A program made the position numbers and the translations under genes. From positions 868,001-932,000 of the forward strand of contig NZ_KK073874.1 in NCBI RefSeq assembly GCF_000585375.1: DNA of 64,000 nucleotides. Reading direction: 5' to 3'. Origin of the DNA: Cryptosporangium arvum DSM 44712 (lineage in GTDB: Bacteria; Actinomycetota; Actinomycetes; Mycobacteriales; Cryptosporangiaceae). Each line of letters begins with the position of its first letter. The first letter of the stretch is position 1. Under the pieces are notes generated by a model. That model was not told where the DNA came from. It saw only the letters and a program-made list of their open reading frames with translations, and made no database searches. Below are positions 60,586-64,000 of the stretch, in pieces.

Positions 60586-61377
60586 TCAGCCGGAAAAATC
60601 GTGCGTCAGCCACACCGTGCCGTTTTCGTCCCGGATCACGTCGACGCCGATCCGGGTCAGGTCCGGGTTCAGGATGTTCTTGCGGTGGCCGTCGTCCGGG
60701 GGAACCTCGGCCAGCATGCTGTCGGTCAGGCCGACCGCCATCTGGGTCTGGCCGCTGGCGTTGTCGTCGACCGGTCCGCCGGTGCCGACGTTCTCCGCGA
60801 CCGAGGACCACGAGACGCCCTGCGCGCTGATCCGGTCGCCGATGCCGGACTCGCCGTCGCACTGGTGCGAGAGCCCGCACCCGTCGGCCATCTGCAGGTT
60901 GTGTTCGTGGGCGGCGGCGACCAGTTTGGTGTCCATGGTCAGCGCGCCCAGGCCCTCCTCGGCGCGGGCCTCGTTGATCCGGGCCAGCACCGCGAGCTCG
61001 GGCGAACCGGTGCTCGCTCCGGGCGCCTTCGTCGAGCGGCGTGGGCTCGGGCTCGCGCTGCCCGGTTTCGGGCCGGCGGTCGTGCCGGTCGCGGCCCGGG
61101 GAGGCCCGCCGGCTAAGCGTGGCCGCGCGGCCGACGCGCTCGGGCTCGCCGACTCCGACGGCTGCGCCGACTCGTCGACCGCGGGGTAGTCCGTCGCCTG
61201 CGGCACGAGCGTCTCGGCGGTCTGGATCGCCGCGCTGGCGTCCCCGGAGTCCTCGCCGGTGAGGCCGACGACCGCGATGCCTCCGGTGGCGAGCGCGGCG
61301 ACGACGGCCACCCCACCGATTACGAGACGGGCACGGTTCGGCGAGCGGCGACGTCTGTGCACGGTATTCAGCCTCAC
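60586..61377 (-). CDS. CAP/SCP-domain exported protein
   Basis: A 263-residue protein. A basic N-terminus and one hydrophobic segment (about residues 19-40) anchor or export it; a Ser/Pro/Ala-rich spacer (45-120) follows, then a CAP domain (130-263) with NEARAEEGLGALTMDTKL, HRKNILNPDLTRIGV and a final HDFSG. Two Cys in GCGLSHQC probably form a disulfide. CAP proteins of actinomycetes are often lipid- or wall-associated; the function here is unknown. The start is GTG 61377. Confidence 0.87.
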   Translation of the reverse strand: MRLNTVHRRRRSPNRARLVIGGVAVVAALATGGIAVVGLTGEDSGDASAAIQTAETLVPQATDYPAVDESAQPSESASPSASAARPRLAGGPPRAATGTTAGPKPGSASPSPRRSTKAPGASTGSPELAVLARINEARAEEGLGALTMDTKLVAAAHEHNLQMADGCGLSHQCDGESGIGDRISAQGVSWSSVAENVGTGGPVDDNASGQTQMAVGLTDSMLAEVPPDDGHRKNILNPDLTRIGVDVIRDENGTVWLTHDFSG

Positions 61378-61658
61378 CTGTCACAGGCGAACCGTGAACG
61401 TCATTCAGTCGCGCTTAAGGCGAGTTTGCGGCCGATCTAATTCGCGCGACCTCGGCGGCGTCGGCAGCGACCTCTGCCCGGGGGCGTGGACGAGGACGGC
61501 GTCCACCAATTCGTCACGCTCGTCGCAGGAAAGTACCCGGGTCGTTAATTCTCCGGCAGAGGGTTGACACTCCGGGTCGCGCGCAAGACTCTGTGTTGCA
61601 CTCACTGCGCTTCATTGCATGATGCGCAACTCTGGCGCCCGCGTGAGGAGCCTTAACA
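61378..61658 (+). other. Intergenic region before proV, promoter-like
   Basis: This 281-base gap holds TTGACA at 61564-61569, a plausible -35 element without a clear -10 partner. Closer to the gene, TGCGC (61606-61610) and GCGCA (61624-61628) form an inverted repeat around TTGCAT-like sequence. It is probably the osmotic-uptake operon's control region. No gene or RNA motif was seen. Confidence 0.4.
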
Positions 61659-62735
61659 GTGACGGCAACCACGGCACGATCAGGCACACCGGAGCGGGCG
61701 GACGACCTTCCCAGCGCGGACGTGGACATCAGCGTCCGGAACCTCTGGAAGGTGTTCGGGCCGAAGGCCGACCGGGTGCCCACCGACCCCGAGCTGGCCG
61801 CACTGCCCCGCACCGAGCTCAAGGAGAAGACCGGCTGCCTCGCCGCGGTCTGCGACCTGAGCTTCGACGTCGAGCCCGGCCAGGTCTTCGTCGTGATGGG
61901 ACTGTCGGGCTCCGGCAAGTCGACGCTGGTGCGGTGCCTCACGCGGCTGATCGAACCGACCGCCGGTGAGGTCCTGATCCAGGGCCGGAACATCCGCGAG
62001 GCCGACGAGAAGGCGCTGCGCGAGCTGCGCCGGCACCAGGTCTCGATGGTGTTCCAGCACTTCGGGCTGTTGCCGCACCGCCGGGTGATCGACAACGTGG
62101 CCTACGGGCTGGAGATCCGCGGCGAGAAGAAGACCGACCGGCTGGCCCGGGCCCACGAGGTCATCGAGCTCGTCGGGTTGAAGGGCTTCGAGAACTCGCT
62201 GCCGCGTCAGCTCTCCGGCGGCATGCAGCAGCGGGTCGGCCTGGCCCGCGCGCTCGCCGGCGACCCGGGCGTGCTGCTGTTCGACGAGCCGTTCTCCGCG
62301 CTCGACCCACTGATCCGCCGGGACATGCAGAACGAGGTCATCCGGCTGCACCGCGAGGTCGGCAAGACGATGGTCTTCATCACCCACGACCTGTCCGAGG
62401 CGCTCAAGCTCGGCGACCGGATCCTGATCATGCGCGACGGCCGCCAGGTTCAGGTCGGTACCGGCGCGGAGCTGGTGGGCGCGCCCGCCGACGACTACGT
62501 GCGCGACTTCGTCCAGGAAGTACCGAAGGCCAACGTGCTGACGCTGCGCTGGATCATGCGGCCACCCGCGGCCGACGAGGTGCTCGACGGCCCCGAGCTG
62601 GACCCCGACGTGCTGGTCAAGGACGCGGTGCGGGCCGTGCTCGAAGCCACCGCCCCGGTGAGAGTCGTCGAGAGCGGCGAGTTGCTCGGGGTCGTCGGCG
62701 ACGCGGAGGTGCTCGGCGTGGTGGCGGAGTCGTGA
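61659..62735 (+). CDS. proV: Glycine betaine/proline ABC transporter ATP-binding protein
   Basis: A 358-residue ATPase of the quaternary-amine (ProV/OpuAA) class. Walker A is [14 protein letters not shown], the signature [16 protein letters not shown] and Walker [14 protein letters not shown]. The C-terminal CBS-like part is short (about residues 290-358). The start is GTG 61659, and its stop overlaps the permease GTG. It should drive uptake of an osmoprotectant such as glycine betaine. Confidence 0.9.
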   Translation: MTATTARSGTPERADDLPSADVDISVRNLWKVFGPKADRVPTDPELAALPRTELKEKTGCLAAVCDLSFDVEPGQVFVVMGLSGSGKSTLVRCLTRLIEPTAGEVLIQGRNIREADEKALRELRRHQVSMVFQHFGLLPHRRVIDNVAYGLEIRGEKKTDRLARAHEVIELVGLKGFENSLPRQLSGGMQQRVGLARALAGDPGVLLFDEPFSALDPLIRRDMQNEVIRLHREVGKTMVFITHDLSEALKLGDRILIMRDGRQVQVGTGAELVGAPADDYVRDFVQEVPKANVLTLRWIMRPPAADEVLDGPELDPDVLVKDAVRAVLEATAPVRVVESGELLGVVGDAEVLGVVAES

Positions 62736-64000
62736 GCATCGCGCTGCCCCGCACAAAAGCACTGGGCAGGCCGAACCGCGGCTGGAGCATCGTCGGCATC
62801 CTGGCCGTCTGGCTGGTCGGGTACGCGGCGTTCCACGGGAAACAGACCCTTGCGTTGGCCCCGGCCGACATCAACGGCTTCCACCAGTCGCTCAACGACC
62901 TGAACGGCTCGGTCGGGGCGAACCGGAACTCCAACCCGCTTTTCCTGTACTTCTTCAACGAGATCAAGGTCGGCATCGACCAGATCGTCGTGTTCCTGCA
63001 GCACCTGATCTCCCAGCCGGTCGGCGACCGGCCGCTGCCCTACGTCGGCTGGCTCGGCGTCGTCGCGCTGGCGACGTGGGCCGCGTGGGCGTTCGGCAAC
63101 TGGCGGGTCTCGCTCCTGACGCTGGCCGGCCTGCTGTTCGTCGGCGCGCAGGGCCTGTGGCAGGAGAGCATGGACACGCTCGCGCTGACGATCACCGCGG
63201 TGCTGCTCTCGTTGCTGATCGGCATCCCGCTCGGCATCTGGGCCGGCGTCTCCAACCGCTTCAACAACGTCGTCACGCCGGTGCTCGACCTGATGCAGAC
63301 GATGCCGACGTTCGTCTACCTCGCGCCGCTCACGCTGCTGTTCCTGATCGGACCGGCGGCCGCGACGATCGCCACGCTGATCTACGCGGTGCCACCGGTG
63401 ATCCGGCTGACCGCGCACGGCATCCGCGAGGTGCCCACCGACAGCGTCGAGGCGGGGGAGTCGCTCGGCTCCACGCGCGGACAGCTGCTGCGCAAAGTGC
63501 TGCTGCCGATGGCCAAGCCGAGCATCGTCGTCGGCATCAACCAGACGATCATGGCCGCGCTCTCGATGGTCACGATCGCGGCGCTCATCGACGCGCCCGG
63601 CCTGGGCCAGGTCGTCGTCCGTGCGCTGCAGACGCTCGACGTCGGCACCGCGTTCAACGCCGGCCTGTCGATCGTCGTGCTGGCGATCGTGCTGGACCGG
63701 GTGACGACGGCCGCGAGCGTGCGGGTGGAGCGGGAGGCCGGCCCGTCGAAGGCCCGGCGCTACGGCGCCCTCGGCGGTGGGGTGGCCGCGCTGATCGGCG
63801 TCTACCTCTCCTACACCTACGTCTGGGCGGCCGAGTTCCCGGACAGCCCGAACATCGGCTCGCCGATCATCCGTGCGGCGACGTCGGTGAGCGACTGGTG
63901 TCAGCTGCACCTGGCCGGTTTCACCGGTGGCCTCAAGGACGGTTTCACCGCGGCCGTGCTCAACCCGCTCGAGGCGCTGCTCTCGGGGTCACCGTGGTGG
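62732..64000 (+). CDS. proW: Glycine betaine/proline ABC transporter permease, cut by window end
   Basis: A permease starting at GTG 62732 and open at the window edge. The first 423 residues show an N-terminal part with a long external loop, then the transporter core with [19 protein letters not shown] and the EAA-type loop [20 protein letters not shown]. The core is followed by [16 protein letters not shown] and a second set of hydrophobic segments, so the protein is longer than the usual ProW. It pairs with the ATPase upstream. A betaine-binding protein is expected beyond the edge. Confidence 0.88.
   Translation, partial: MSIALPRTKALGRPNRGWSIVGILAVWLVGYAAFHGKQTLALAPADINGFHQSLNDLNGSVGANRNSNPLFLYFFNEIKVGIDQIVVFLQHLISQPVGDRPLPYVGWLGVVALATWAAWAFGNWRVSLLTLAGLLFVGAQGLWQESMDTLALTITAVLLSLLIGIPLGIWAGVSNRFNNVVTPVLDLMQTMPTFVYLAPLTLLFLIGPAAATIATLIYAVPPVIRLTAHGIREVPTDSVEAGESLGSTRGQLLRKVLLPMAKPSIVVGINQTIMAALSMVTIAALIDAPGLGQVVVRALQTLDVGTAFNAGLSIVVLAIVLDRVTTAASVRVEREAGPSKARRYGALGGGVAALIGVYLSYTYVWAAEFPDSPNIGSPIIRAATSVSDWCQLHLAGFTGGLKDGFTAAVLNPLEALLSGSPWW

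Noticed and set aside
1-64000. CRISPR arrays, insertion sequences and prophage genes
   Set aside because: No repeated spacer pattern, transposase motif or phage structural gene was seen; the only tandem repeat is the coding PDA repeat.

Overview
The window is very GC-rich, has strong G/C preference at third codon positions, uses GTG and TTG starts often, and packs genes tightly with many 4-base start/stop overlaps. Together with a SARP regulator, an MmyB-type regulator, a WYL regulator, Dsz/Sfn-like flavin enzymes and a sugar ABC importer lacking its own ATPase, this points to a large-genome soil actinomycete (a Cryptosporangium, Frankia or Micromonospora relative is plausible, but the genus cannot be fixed from sequence alone). 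I see no rRNA, tRNA, CRISPR array, prophage or insertion sequence.

Layout. 0-4.7 kb: a sugar ABC importer (lipoprotein plus two permeases) coupled to a cytoplasmic GH13 glucosidase. 4.7-10.0 kb: a copper/heme surface group with a YcnI-type copper-binding protein, small membrane proteins, a cupredoxin lipoprotein and an unusual membrane protein fused to a DyP peroxidase with an internal twin-arginine signal. 10.1-20 kb: an aerobic cobalamin block of cobL-cobM-cobK (+), cobIJ-cobH-cobG (-) and cobN (+) behind a cobalamin riboswitch. 20.2-24 kb: methionine salvage operon mtnK-mtnA-mtnC-mtnB. 24-28.3 kb: MmyB regulator/SDR pair, a 770-bp gene-poor stretch with an RNA-like hairpin leader before a 66-residue membrane protein, and a TetR/epimerase pair with two visible operators.

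28.3-34 kb: a second MtnK-like kinase is the last gene of a ribose-type ABC importer operon, which diverges from mtnD, the salvage gene missing from the first operon. I infer an uptake-and-salvage system for methylthioribose or a close relative. 34-39 kb: assorted redox and housekeeping enzymes, including a DszC/SfnC-like flavoprotein beside mtnD. 39.2-46.1 kb: a 958-residue SARP regulator, then a second sugar ABC importer facing a LacI repressor with two palindromic operators. 46.1-48.8 kb: membrane ferric-reductase-like flavoprotein, FMN-binding protein and ApbE flavin transferase, a coherent electron-export module. 49-54 kb: two-component system, and a WYL regulator divergent from an ABC exporter. 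54-61 kb: SDRs, AraC and VOC proteins, an ECF-sigma-derived pseudogene, a diguanylate cyclase, a zinc alcohol dehydrogenase, a PrsW protease and a CAP protein. 61.6-64 kb: glycine betaine/proline-type ABC importer (ATPase and a permease cut by the window end).

The most unusual items are the methylthioribose uptake locus, the dual-targeted membrane/DyP fusion with its cupredoxin partner, and the short-peptide-plus-hairpins leader at 26.1-26.35 kb. All functional statements rest on reading motifs and gene order; no database search was run.
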